Notes under the pieces: model-generated
What the model was told of the DNA's origin: nothing
The model's input: only the letters and a program-made list of their open reading frames with translations
Database searches by the model: none
Origin: Brachycybe producta
Lineage: Eukaryota; Arthropoda; Diplopoda; Playtdesmida; Andrognathidae
Reading direction: 5' to 3'
Length of the DNA: 64,000 nt
NCBI GenBank assembly: GCA_036925085.1
Contig: JAUPFP010000061.1
Location: 361,001-425,000, forward strand
Part shown: in pieces, positions 31,201 to 39,100 of the stretch
How the letters are laid out: each line of letters opens with the position of its first letter
How positions within the stretch are numbered: position 1 is the first letter of the stretch
Program-made: the position numbers and the translations under genes

Positions 31201-31821
31201 TTCGTATTCCAGCACATCCAAGTGTTAAGCTTTTTATATCACATGCTGGAGGTTTAAGTACTCAAGAAGCTGGATATCATGGATGCCCTATACTAGCATT
31301 TCCATTGGGTGCTGATCAATTTGGAAACATTGGAAATGCTGTAAAGGTTGGATTTGGCGAATATCTTGATTGGGTGACTTTCACTAGTGAAGAACTTTTC
31401 GATAAAATAAAGTTGATGTTGGAGGACGAAAGGTATATTTACGAATGACACGTGTTTTTAGTCAACCTTTTGTAAAATTTAATTTTATTTTTAAAATATA
31501 TATTGATTTAGCTATAGGATTCATGCTGAAAAGGTATCAAGAATCTTCAAAGACCGTCCTGAACATCCAGCAAAAACAGCTGCCTATTGGGCAGAATATG
31601 TTATACGTCACAATGGAGCGCCGCATTTGAAAAGTGGAGCCGAAAATCTCAACTTTTTTCAATATTTTTTACTGGACGTTATAGGTTCCATTTTGGCGAT
31701 AGGTTTATGTTTGCTGGGTGTATTATTGTTTGTTATTAAACGGGTGTCTCGACTTCTTTTTGGTAAGAAACAGACTTCCAGTGTGAATCATGACAGAAAT
31801 AATAAACAAAAGAAGAACTGA
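16284..31821 (+). CDS. UDP-glycosyltransferase 2, five exons, Asp-to-Asn at catalytic site
   Basis: Exons 16284-16433, 17310-17999, 18074-18296, 31213-31432 and 31518-31821, in phases 0,0,1,2, give 528 uninterrupted residues. It has a signal peptide (about 1-19), catalytic-type His in SRSHKN, donor signature in exon 4 (FISHAGG, TQEA, DQFG), a C-terminal membrane segment and a KxKxx end. The exon 4-5 junction rebuilds an Arg codon just as in UGT 1. Two oddities. The residue aligned with Asp140 of UGT 1 is Asn141 (AAT at 17580-17582, in VVNGAMND), while UGT 3 keeps Asp. Intron 3 is 12.9 kb, packed with LTR elements, and its donor reads G/GTTAGA, a weak 5' splice site. The protein could be a low-activity or altered-chemistry enzyme, or the gene may be decaying. 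Confidence 0.88.
16500..16880. repeat. Minisatellite ACATTTGCCCTAAAGTG in UGT 2 intron 1
   Basis: About 20 drifting copies of a 13-18-base unit built on TTTGCCCTAAA. A short reverse-complement array (TTTAGGGCAAGTGTTT and similar) follows at about 16981-17055, so the transcript could fold into a long imperfect stem. Confidence 0.8.
18480..19745. mobile_element. Degenerate element with ATCGG-rich ends, interrupted
   Basis: The left end (GCCGATTTTGGCGAATCGAT) and right end (TCGATCGACATGCCGATTTT) enclose a region whose inner part GGAGGGTCAATCAAT, ACTTTATCCCTAATTC and AAAGGAAATCATTGTCTTGCC also occurs at 42480-42730. Relative to that copy, about 18610-19380 is extra. It holds a TATA word (GGTATATAAAAGAACG, 18906) and may itself be a solo LTR. 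No coding sequence is recognised. Confidence 0.45.
19957..20642 (+). mobile_element. Solo LTR (+) flanked by ATGT
   Basis: Starts TGTAACACTCAG and ends AAAAGCTCACA, with ATGT on both sides (19953-19956, 20643-20646). Inside are the GGACCTGGTTACACC dyad, TATA word AGGTATAAAAGGACC (about 20123) and a poly(A) signal in GATGAATAAAGCG (about 20277). It is the same family as, but in opposite orientation to, the complete element that begins four bases later. Confidence 0.85.
20647..21333 (-). repeat. 3' LTR of the pol-less element
   Basis: 687 bases with TATA word (+ strand CCTTTTATACC, 21144-21154), an upstream dyad (CTTGGACCTG...CAGGTCCAAG across about 21154-21202) and a poly(A)-type AATAAAAGTG on the minus strand near 21005. 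The purine-rich stretch just outside its start (TTGGAGGGTA read on the minus strand) is a fair polypurine-tract candidate. Confidence 0.85.
21736..23913 (-). CDS. 725-residue ORF of unknown function in pol-less LTR element
   Basis: One open frame of 725 codons starting MPGRGSWRGG. About residues 1-130 are basic and Ser-rich with a WEERED motif. Residues 165-225 look helical (LEDLHLEMQREAALRQ, then LRAVCARLVELG). Residues 230-470 are a Pro/Ser/Arg-rich disordered tract with SPPITPP- and PRRSSPRG-type runs. The last 185 residues look globular (HPFRAATSGERLLNNRWVTW, then ERYVVGLSRL, then FRTSRHYIPEPDPRYRI, ending WLSAASSYR). I recognise no polymerase, integrase or envelope features and no membrane segment. 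Its place after gag-protease suggests an accessory product expressed from a subgenomic or spliced RNA. Antisense ORFs across it are GC-rich shadows. Confidence 0.65.
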   Translation of the reverse strand: MPGRGSWRGGRMMSASSSEDETESGTAGTAEPLSQSTCQLQRAGAASAPVTRRESPNIIDRRRTSSEPENFHRRGEKRLKASFKRPANVGREGKPAAPSSIVPFDVTTSKHYWEEREDRIDINLMAWGVNQAFRDSIVPGQPIPGGAEARGKRGGGGSVPSPLEDLHLEMQREAALRQAARDKKEGEDNLAYLRAVCARLVELGLPCTAQLPKEELLRIEARLQEAVRVTSSATSSPPSSNSPATLTTGLSTSPSPPITPPEPFQHCSPVPSITPPPPPHTPLSSPPTSRCATPPRSEAATPTPTPKLPSIVVVPQPVRVQVPTGARPKEPQQSYRGHHSSRDSLQRPQPRRSSPRGSHLSPRRRPDGRSQQEQRGSSGRGPPPRNNFDPRVRQDLQDHRVQLDRDHRYETRGPPTWVPRRSPPPPPPGRPSGQPTPTPLMPPPSAERAAFLKKQKAITNLLQDVMRQGGDPMEALGRAPGSAKPLEALSRKSASKRLRQRARDMARSALRHARPITGASVSLEPVAPTPARPAAPPTVPHAGTTLGRLPLDHPFRAATSGERLLNNRWVTWQREVRSANTLYVGHFSLEEGFPRLDLPPRERYVVGLSRLTSVLITIVFPRRRIVETTSFAGDAIDEATEALLGAFVNSVFRLPAGQTFRTSRHYIPEPDPRYRIAVLWDAAWATLYNKRSSRKIIGDRDIFNIFHRDLPDDQGQWLSAASSYR
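23914..25422 (-). other. Non-coding block between protease and the 725-residue ORF
   Basis: Lower GC than the flanking ORFs, with T-rich tracts (about 24545, 24740) and no frame of substance. This is where reverse transcriptase and integrase would be expected; nothing of them remains. It could hold an internal promoter or splice acceptor for the downstream ORF, but none is convincing. Confidence 0.5.
25423..26409 (-). CDS. Zinc knuckle and aspartic protease of pol-less element
   Basis: Overlaps the gag frame at -1 relative to it. Just upstream of the first Met (26409) the same frame already encodes a CCHC knuckle (CYNCGKLGHFVREC), so the Met is probably internal and the product is made by -1 frameshifting from gag. 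RMLADTGATGSVI is the retroviral-type aspartic protease active site, at about residue 190 from that Met, followed by AILGRDLG, the family's second conserved block. The frame ends at 25423 with no reverse transcriptase. This is a maturation enzyme for the element's own Gag. Confidence 0.8.
   Translation of the reverse strand: MGHFVRECRQPKKKVAIKQFGEPVTAYDIKGEVPETDITEDGIEFALIRVAGQIRRIPLPAADSAAGAPTPDKPDNDSSDDSEDIPVKVLDRAPAHKWTPDELIVWQDTLDVLKQSTKEIGCRENKTIAIMAPGTQSPTKGHSCCRRLMTTVYEQLVSSCSPQEVGDYDASDKNPRIAVTINGKSIRMLADTGATGSVITIELAQEHKFEIEPVLIPPNIQGVGGQRITVVGRLAATVQLGPHAVRGHLLVITGRHEAILGRDLGRALHLAVSMTTNKVYVEDDLFESTLRQKCIEAHIGWALGETSVEALGKSASTSKENLETPPRE
26268..27797 (-). CDS. gag: Gag of pol-less LTR element
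   Basis: 509 codons. The N-terminal 200 residues are polar and Arg/Pro-rich. A capsid-like region at about 205-390 reads KFNGLTGFRPFLEEF, then AARTWLSKLR, then GESTQAFIWEFMILGDRVYP. This is the helical pattern of Ty3/gypsy Gag (a retrotransposon-gag domain of the Retrotrans_gag type). The tail after residue 400 is rich in Lys, Ser and Thr. The zinc knuckle is not in this frame but in the overlapping -1 frame. The 140-base overlap with the protease frame is where ribosomal frameshifting would occur. Confidence 0.82.
   Translation of the reverse strand: MAASHDNTGSLSDHQGSHEDLLEVPVTTDVTPPPRPTGAEFDHLSQQVAALSTRMSQLIDDRFTPNRPTTPRRTTRTHRLRDDDSDASSVPYVGYRERHDRYERHYTPHTRHLPRNPDWQQQGQSDDPRHRDERAEIPIMTRADSPHSLVRVARSGRRSTPPEQQPNQGATQGTSVYAPRFPPQGVGLMPAGMSNVQDGIYRPTPREPSVEEFNKKYSGRHPADSIQKFNGLTGFRPFLEEFEEVAHLYGWKDHHKEEYITGCFTGAARTWLSKLRYELQDIPWPALRVQMVDTFGKPNELAILEKKYTEMLQKEGESTQAFIWEFMILGDRVYPQLDDQLRISQLRRALHPTIQNAAHHASTTSFKDFANAVLNMEVVLLSLDKWPTEPKPAADSQSGKGASKTDQEPAAAASPKDKTHRSRHDKKPSQTAATNSNRHSAADTQPETTRTFDKSRRVIIVANWGISSVSVGNQRRRLQSSSLESRLPPMTSKERCLKRISPKTALSLL
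29778..30131 (-). repeat. Six 56-61-base repeats in the leader
   Basis: Six copies of a unit containing GCGGTTGGCTTTGACGTGAT followed by CGAGGGCCTCCATACGTGGT, starting near 29778, 29838, 29898, 29954, 30013 and 30071. GACGTGAT and GACGCTAT variants alternate. A degenerate seventh lies at about 29711-29777. CACGTGG/CACGCGG cores recur at each junction. The array lies where the gypsy insulator sits in gypsy. Confidence 0.85.
30216..30233 (-). promoter_or_regulatory. Primer-binding site of the pol-less element
   Basis: Two bases inside the 5' LTR, the minus strand reads TGGTGGAGGTGCGGGGTA, complementary to a tRNA 3' end ending CCA. The implied acceptor and T-arm sequence (ACCCCGCACCTCCACCA) looks like tRNA-Ala, judged from memory. 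Confidence 0.7.
30236..30922 (-). repeat. 5' LTR of the pol-less element
   Basis: Same sequence as 20647-21333 as far as I can see. TATA word at 30733-30743 (+ strand CCTTTTATACC). It drives transcription leftward, antisense to UGT 2. Confidence 0.85.
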
Positions 31822-32820
31822 TGAAACATAAATAATTTTACTTTTTTGTCAGGCTTAACTTTTTAAAAGCAAATTATTGAATATATTTTAATATTCAAAA
31901 CTTATTTCGCACTGGATAAGTAAAATATTTCGCTGATATTTTATCTTTAAAATGAAATAAAAACGTTTTGAATTTGAATTTGAAATTTACACTGAATGCA
32001 GCCAAGGTCTGTGGCAGAGGAACAAAAGTCCAATTGAACCATGTCACGAACCAATTTGGGCCGGACAAACTTTCCACAACTAATACAGTTTCACCCTCAA
32101 CCTTAGCTTTTGTAAGTAACTTATAAAATAAATTGAAACTATTTTGACACTGGATGACTGGAACACTGGATTCGCTGATATGGTCTTTAAAATGAAATGT
32201 TTTTGAGAGTTTTTTTTAAAAAAGTAAGATTTCTCTTTTTGAAATTTGTAATATGCCTGGACCCTGTCCATGCATTTTTTGCTTTGACTGTCTCTTTGTT
32301 GGGTGGCTGGTCCCAGACCAGCCGGTTGAGTTTGGATCGTGCAACGCTTCACACCCGCAGAGCTCGGGCTTTGTGATCTGCCGCGTGATCCAGGTCTACT
32401 GGTTGACCTGGATGCGCGGCCCTTGGTCTCACCTCCACTTCTGATTGGAGTCGGACTACCTGGCATTGTCGATACTTGTCCTTTTTGGGGTTTCCGTGTA
32501 GACGGGACTTCCGAATGTCCACAATTTAAAGAAAGAGTGATGCATACACCTCCCAGAGGTGTTCGCGAAGAAAAAAGACTTTTCTATGATGATTAAACTG
32601 GTTTATTTTATAGGATAATGCAATACATTATAAAGCGATATAAAGTAATACAAGCGACTGATCCAAGGATATTCTGGAACTTCGATTCCACAACGTACTG
32701 CAAAACATATAGAAATATCAGCCTCGAGCTTGCCTTGTGCAAGTTCTTTTATCCTCTCGGCACTTGGCAGGGGCCACAATTGGCTAAGGTTTTTGAATTT
32801 GAATTTGAATTTGAAAAATT
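31822..32820 (-). mobile_element. LINE 3'-end fragments with (GAATTT)n tails
   Basis: Two blocks end in the same microsatellite, TTTGAATTTGAATTTGAA, at about 31966-31986 and 32791-32818. Each is followed by a matching segment (GCAGCC, then GGTCTGTGGCAGAGG or GGCCTATGGCAGAGG). They are 3' tails of one non-LTR family in minus orientation. A minus-strand ORF at 32080-32466 with SRSTSRPGSRGRSQSPSS may be an ORF1 scrap. Confidence 0.55.
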
Positions 32821-32993
32821 ACTTCTGCAAGCAGCCTTAAAGGCCTATGGCAGAGGGACAAGAGTCCAAGTGCAGCATAGAAAATGCATTGTCAAAACCA
32901 GAAAATATAAAACCCTAATGATATAAATCAAACAACAATTTCAATATTTTTTAATGCTGCAAATATATGCATTGCCAAAACAAAACAAAATTA

Positions 32994-33620
32994 TTACTCC
33001 CATAAAATACGTTTTTCCTGCACAAAATCCCCAGCAAGCGAGTTCCATTGTCGAATTGCCCTCAGGACAAATGACCAGTAATAAGAATCTGTTCGTGCAA
33101 AAATCTCTCCAACTTTGTTAGAGTGGTCACCCCTACCCAAATATAATGCCCTGCAAAGTTTACTTGAAGTAGGTTTAGGGCAAGAGCCTTCTAGCATTCG
33201 ATTAAAGATATTAAGACTAAAATCTGAACGTCTTGCAAGTAAACTATCCCAACCAAGCTCTGAAAGCATTTTAGTTACACTGTTGGCATATCCATATTTA
33301 CCACAAACAAACCTAGCAGCCCTGCGTTGGACCATTTCTATAGAGTGAGCTAAGTCTTCAGTGTGGGGATTCCACATGGAGCTGCAGTATTCTAGATGGG
33401 GACGTACTAATGATTGATATGCTATACATTTTACCTCCCTGGGACACCTTAGAACACGTTGACTAAACCTAAGCATCTGCATAGACTTGGAAATAATCTG
33501 TTCGACATGCAGCTTCCAAGAAAGTTTAGCTGTAGTCGTTACCCCCAAATATTTATAAGAATCTACGTTATTAAGTGGAATGGCCCCTATGACCAATGAG
33601 GACCTTTTGTTCCCAAACAT
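32994..33620 (-). pseudogene. C-terminal end of a LINE reverse transcriptase
   Basis: 208 codons reading YKYLGVTTTAKLSWKLHVEQ, then LVRPHLEYCSSMWNPH, QRRAARFVCGKY and LSELGWDSLLARR. This is the thumb and downstream region of Jockey/CR1-clade reverse transcriptases. The palm domain with the catalytic YxDD is absent, so it is a 5'-truncated insertion, normal for LINEs. The adjacent 3' tail at 32791 belongs to it. Another tail at about 33838-33900 marks a third copy. Confidence 0.85.
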
Positions 33621-34178
33621 CTCCTTATTTGGTACTAAATTCTTAGAAGAATTTAAATAATTACAGAAAACTTATTCTGGAATTAATGGCTATTTTTAAT
33701 TGTGGGAAACTTCAAATTTTCTATTTGAAGTTTCTACTTTTAGAAACTATTTTCTCCCAAAAATCGTTTAAGTGTCAAAATTCGTGAATACCATCACCAA
33801 AGTCATTTTTACTTTTTGAGTTTTTGTAATAGAAACATTTTGAATTTGAATTTGAATTTGATAAATTACCCTGTTTGCAGTCAAGAAGGCCTGTGGAGAG
33901 GAACAAAGAACATTGTTAAACCTCACCTATATCAAATCCCAATAACAATTGCAATGTGTTCTGAAGGAGCTGAAATAATGAATTGCATTGTTAGATTAGA
34001 TACAACACTTTTGCATGTATATGTTAGTGATACATTATCTCAAATTTTCAAAATGTCACACATTCATCAAACAACAGTAAGAACATCAGTAAGAAACTGA
34101 TCTTCAAACGTGGATGAACATAAGCCTATCTCTTGTAATTATGCGAAATGTTTTTAATTTTTTTATCATTATATATAT

Positions 34179-34921
34179 TGTTACAAACCACCTTGTGGTG
34201 GATAAGCTGTCTGCTACCCCTCGGGCTTTCGCCCGTTAAAAGCTAGTTGATCGTGCTGTCCCTTGAAGTTGCATCTAGAAGTGTTGATCCGGGTTTTCAC
34301 CCGGATTGATAATTCGAGATGAAGATGATTTGAGAACTTTCGTTCTATCCATTAAGTATAAAAAATTAGACTTGGCAATTTTAAAGCATAACATTCGTTT
34401 ATTTACAGTTCTATTCCTTGAGGTCTATCCCAAATCGGGCATAGATTCTCTATTTACAGAATGCTTTCAGTGAATCCTTTTTTTACACAAAAATACACGG
34501 CCTTTTATACCCAAAAAGAGGATACTGAGAACCATTTCTCAGTATTCTCTGATTGGGTAAAATCGAAATGAAAAACCAAACTGGCCAATCAATTTGATTG
34601 ACCAGTGGTCACCAAAATATAGAAAGATGATTCATTCTATAACAACAATAATTTTCCAAGAAAAATACAACCCCATTGACTTAATGCTACTGCTTATCAG
34701 CATGATCTTTTTGTATTAAGGGGTGGGACTGGGAGAGAAAGAGACCCAAGACCCAAAAGGTGACCTAAGACAGGATATTGGCGTTGTCAGCTGAGAGAAC
34801 TAGGTCAATCCTCTGTGCATCAGTACAGAGGGTTGACAAAGTTCCAGGCCAATTTAAAACAAAAACAAACGATCCACAAAAAACTAAGTGAGCCAGGAGC
34901 ACTCCTGGACTGATCGTTTCA
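34179..34921 (-). mobile_element. Candidate solo LTR
   Basis: Begins TGTTACAAACCACC and ends GATCGTTTCA. On the minus strand it has the TATA word GGGTATAAAAGGCCG (about 34502-34516) and, farther in, an AATAAA-like region. The flanks (ATAT and ATAG) do not match as a target duplication, so the ends are uncertain. Confidence 0.4.
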
Positions 34922-34950
34922 ATAGTAGCAAAATTAAACTACAGTTTATC

Positions 34951-35091
34951 ACAGGCAATTGTGCCCAGCATTAGAGTTTCTTTTGCTGCGCCCTTTTATG
35001 AACGTCATCAATTTCTAATTGGTTTGTTACTTGGTCTGACGTCATAAAAGGGCGGAGTAAAAGAAATTCTAATGCTGGGCACAATTTGCCT
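34951..35091. mobile_element. MITE with CAGGCAATTGTGCCCAGC ends
   Basis: Near-perfect inverted repeats (AGGCAATTGTGCCCAGCATT and AATGCTGGGCACAATTTGCCT) around a short centre with TTGGTTTGTTAC. A full copy of the element truncated at 8682-8740. Confidence 0.75.
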
Positions 35092-35094
35092 CTC

Positions 35095-35560
35095 GTCATT
35101 TATGACAGGTTACCCCACTAGTTTTATTAAAATACTGAACGTCACTCAATGAAGACGTTTCCTTCTCCCCTCTCCCCCACCGCCCTCACATGTGTTTGCT
35201 TAAAGGTTTTGTTCTTGTTTGTACAGCGTTACACATACATGGAAAGAAAGAAAGGCAAACGGGGCTTACTATACTGTATACACTGTATATACTAGTGGGG
35301 TAACCCGTCATAAATGACGGGGGTAACCTGTCATACATGACGTGGGTAACCTGTGTCCCGTGATGTATGACGGGACATTCTATTTTAACTATTTTATTCA
35401 AATTCTGAAGGTCACTCAAATTCTCAATGAAGGCCGTTTCCTTCTCCCCTCTCCCCCACCGGCCTCATGTGTGTTTGCTTAAAGGTTTTTACAGTAGGCT
35501 TACTGTATATACAGTACAGAGGAGAAAAGTAGACGTTGCGTGATGAATCATTTGTAAACT
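35095..35560. repeat. Direct repeat and GTCATNNATGAC motifs
   Basis: Two copies of a block holding ACGTTTCCTTCTCCCCTCTC, CCCACCG and GTGTTTGCTTAAAGGTTTT (about 35130-35215 and 35400-35490). They are separated by several GTCATACATGACG-type palindromic units with GGTAACC. No gene is visible. Confidence 0.5.
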
Positions 35561-36199
35561 CTACAGTATAGAAAATGGCTTATAAATTTGAACAAGTGGT
35601 AAGATAGTGAAATTCAAAAGTTGTTTCCGACTTTTGAACAATGAAACATATAATAAACGAGCCGAACACTTTTGTATGGGTTTCTTTTTAAGCGACAAAG
35701 TGCGCCTTCGTCTTTCGATGGCCTACTTCCATTTATTTATTTAACTTCAGACATATATGACGTGTTCGATGATTGACAGTATTCTTGCAAAAAGTTCAAG
35801 AAAAGGTAAATTATGATTTGCAATAGGTAAAAATCATCAGAACAATCTGTGGTTATCATACAGGAACATTAAACTTACGTGGCAAGTCAAATTATATAGG
35901 TGTAGATATAGTCTCTACGTATTCTCCATAAGAATATATCTTTGTGATGAAGATATAATAATTGCATTATTTATACATACTTTTATGCAAATGAGTATGG
36001 ACAATGTTTGTTGTACGACTTGCGTGAAAATGAATAGAATTTACATATCGCTTTTATAATAAACATAAAATATTTAACTGTGATGGTGTTAACACTTTAA
36101 CAATTTAGAAATTAAGTGGACAAAAAAAATAAGAGTCTTCAGAAAATAATTATTATTTATTCGATCACGTTAAATAATAGTACCTAACCGTCTTTCACA
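35561..36199. other. 5' flank of UGT 3
   Basis: AT-rich, with no ORF or recognised repeat. The promoter should be here, but no clear core element stands out. Confidence 0.35.
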
Positions 36200-39100
36200 A
36201 TGAAAATCTTCTGTATTATACTTGGAATCATCCTATTCTTGAATCAAGTGAAAGGATCTAATATTCTATTCTTTTCTGCCATTGCAAGCAAAAGTCATAG
36301 ACATGCTTTTGATCCGATTATGGAAGAATTGGGAAAAAGAGGACATAATGTAAGTAAGGAGTTTCTTCTTTTTTTAGTAGTTTGCATACAACATTATCTT
36401 TATTAAACATTCTGGAATTTTAATTCTTAAAGAGATCATAATTGCCTAAGAATTTTTTTTGTTGAAATATTTTCTGGACTTATCCAAGAAATGCCAAAAT
36501 AATTTTTAAAATAAAACGAAAGTGTTTAATTAAAATCATAAAAAAAAACAATTAAGGGACAATATAATTTTAATTTTCAAAAATACGAAATTCTACTCCT
36601 CTACTCAGGTGCCAATGTTGTCACTTGACATGTTCGTAACTCCTTATAGTCCAGTAGCTTGGTGCAAAAAAGGGGTGAATTGTGCACATTGTGATAAAAG
36701 CAAAAAACTTGGCAGATGTGAAGAACAATGTAAAAGACTTGATTTCAGATATGGAGGCACTTTGGCATGACGCCATTTTGGCGGCCATCTTGGAAAATGG
36801 CTGACTTTAGTTTCTTCTTAATATATTGGGAACCACAAGCCCAATTGATGTGCGGATTGTCTTAAAAGATGTACAACAGTACATTGCACGTAGTTGTTGT
36901 CTAACATAATTAACATAAAACGTTCACATTTTTAGATATTATGACTTTTTTGGAGAACTTTATATTATCTTAAAGTGTACAGATGCGTGATTTTAACATT
37001 ACATGTAACTTCAAGACACATTCATTGTGAACATTTTTGTTATATAAATGTTATGAGTGGCCAATTACTTACTGAGTAAAAGTAATTTTAGTAATGCTGT
37101 ATCAATGAAATGTAACATTTGAATGAAAGTGTGTAACCTTTCCTATGCTGCTTTAGCTAGCATTGTACATGCACAAAAAATTATTTCATGGAAAGCACTT
37201 TATCTGCAGGTTGATTGGTTAGAATTTTAACTTAGCCTATACCCAGATTAGATAAATTATCTGTCATTTTCTTGGCCATGTTGCTAAAATCGCTGACTTT
37301 CTTCTAAATATATTGGGAATTAAAACTCCAATTAATGTGCAAATTGATCACTGATCAGAAAGGTTCTAGAATGTTTCAGATTGTTTATGAAATTTCTATA
37401 ATATTCTGGATAGTTCTAGATTTTTCCAAAAGACCTCATATAACCTATTACACAACAAAGATTGCCCACGCAAGTGGACATTTTGAGAGGTACATCTGAA
37501 AGGTTATGTTTATTGCAGAATTGCATAATATTGACCTATAGGTGCTGCAACACTTTTCAATACTAAGTATCTAACACTCACAATCCAATTGAAATAAGTT
37601 TAAAATTTAAACCATTTTATAAAATGAGTGCACTTATGTTTATCATTATGATATATTGTGATTTTTCAGATCTTAGTAGCGATTATTGTTCAAAATTAAA
37701 ATTATTTTACGAAAATTATTTTTTTTTTATAATGGAACAGATTCAAAATATGCCCCTAACTGTTTCCTAATTGCAAATAAGTATTGCCGGTGTGATAAAA
37801 GGACTGGAAGCTAGTACAAGAAACTTTGCACATGATATTGCATGCCTACCATAGTAATGTAACACCCAGTGAGTCACAATCCTCCCGGAATGCTAGCCTG
37901 GGGGGGTGCAAAACTCATCTCTGTCCCTCCCTCTTTCTATGTTTAGACCTAAGTGGCAGAGTGATACCTTTAGGACCATGGTCACTGGGATCTGATTACA
38001 CCTCATAGGTGCACACAGGTCCAAGGTATAAAATTACCATGTTCCTCCTTGTTCCTCATCCACTCTTTCACTCAACTTTTTGTACTAATCGATTCTTTTC
38101 TTATCACATCATGGGCACATGGATGCACCATTAATTCTGAACATTCATTCTTGTGTATCTTAAGGTTATCTGTACAAGAATGAATAGTGTTTATAACAAG
38201 AACCTGCATTGTCTTTATGTTTGGAAACTAACCCTTCTCTGAACAGGCCGGAAACACCATAGGGCAAGAAGACATACACATCCCTTACGAAGCACGTCTT
38301 CAGATGAAAAAAGAAGAAACACTGGCAATCAGAAGTATATGGTAACCATTCTTCTGAGAGATTTCATCCCTACTCAGGAGGATGACTACAATCCATCACC
38401 TGCCGCCTGCTATGGTAACTCCAATCTTCCTCGTGTGGCTACCACACGATCAATGGAAGAGACGAGCTACTGATTTAAAGGTCAAAATCGCCACACATGC
38501 TCACATTTGTTTGAGATGTGGAGTATGCCTTCATTTTTTTTTCTCAGACCAGTTCACAAAAGATGTCCTTTGTCTTAAGTTTAGTGATTGTGCCTCACGA
38601 GGCTTCGTCCGTCCATTTTATGTTTTATGTTGGGGCCATGTGTTGAAATAGTGCTAGGCTGCTCCGAAAAGCCTCCCACATGGTTCCTACTGGAAGAATC
38701 TTTCAGGGGAAAAACGGTCAGCCGACTTGGATTCTCTTTGTCCCATCCACGCTGATGTAGAGGCTACCAAAATGGAGAAATTGTCTGCCAGATAGGAACC
38801 TCTCTTCGTCATAAGAGGCACGTGATGAAAATTTTTTGTAGGTCATCCGCTTAGCACGCAGGGGAAAGTGGAGGCAATGGTTGTAGACACACGTGTTTCC
38901 ATCTTTGTTTGTGTATTCTATGTTCTGCGTTATCATCATCATCAATTATACTCCAGTCTTTTATTTCCATTTTAGAGGTGCGTGTTTATCAAACTCTGAA
39001 ACCATTGTTTGATGAATAAACAAACTTCATCTACATCTTTTTCATGTTTTTCAAGAGATGTTTGTCTCTTATCTTTTCTTTCAATCCACACTTTTATTTC

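Noticed and set aside
31445-31630. Separate 61-residue ORF near UGT 2 exon 5
   Set aside because: It is an out-of-frame reading across the end of intron 4 and exon 5; the true frame continues from exon 4 without a break.
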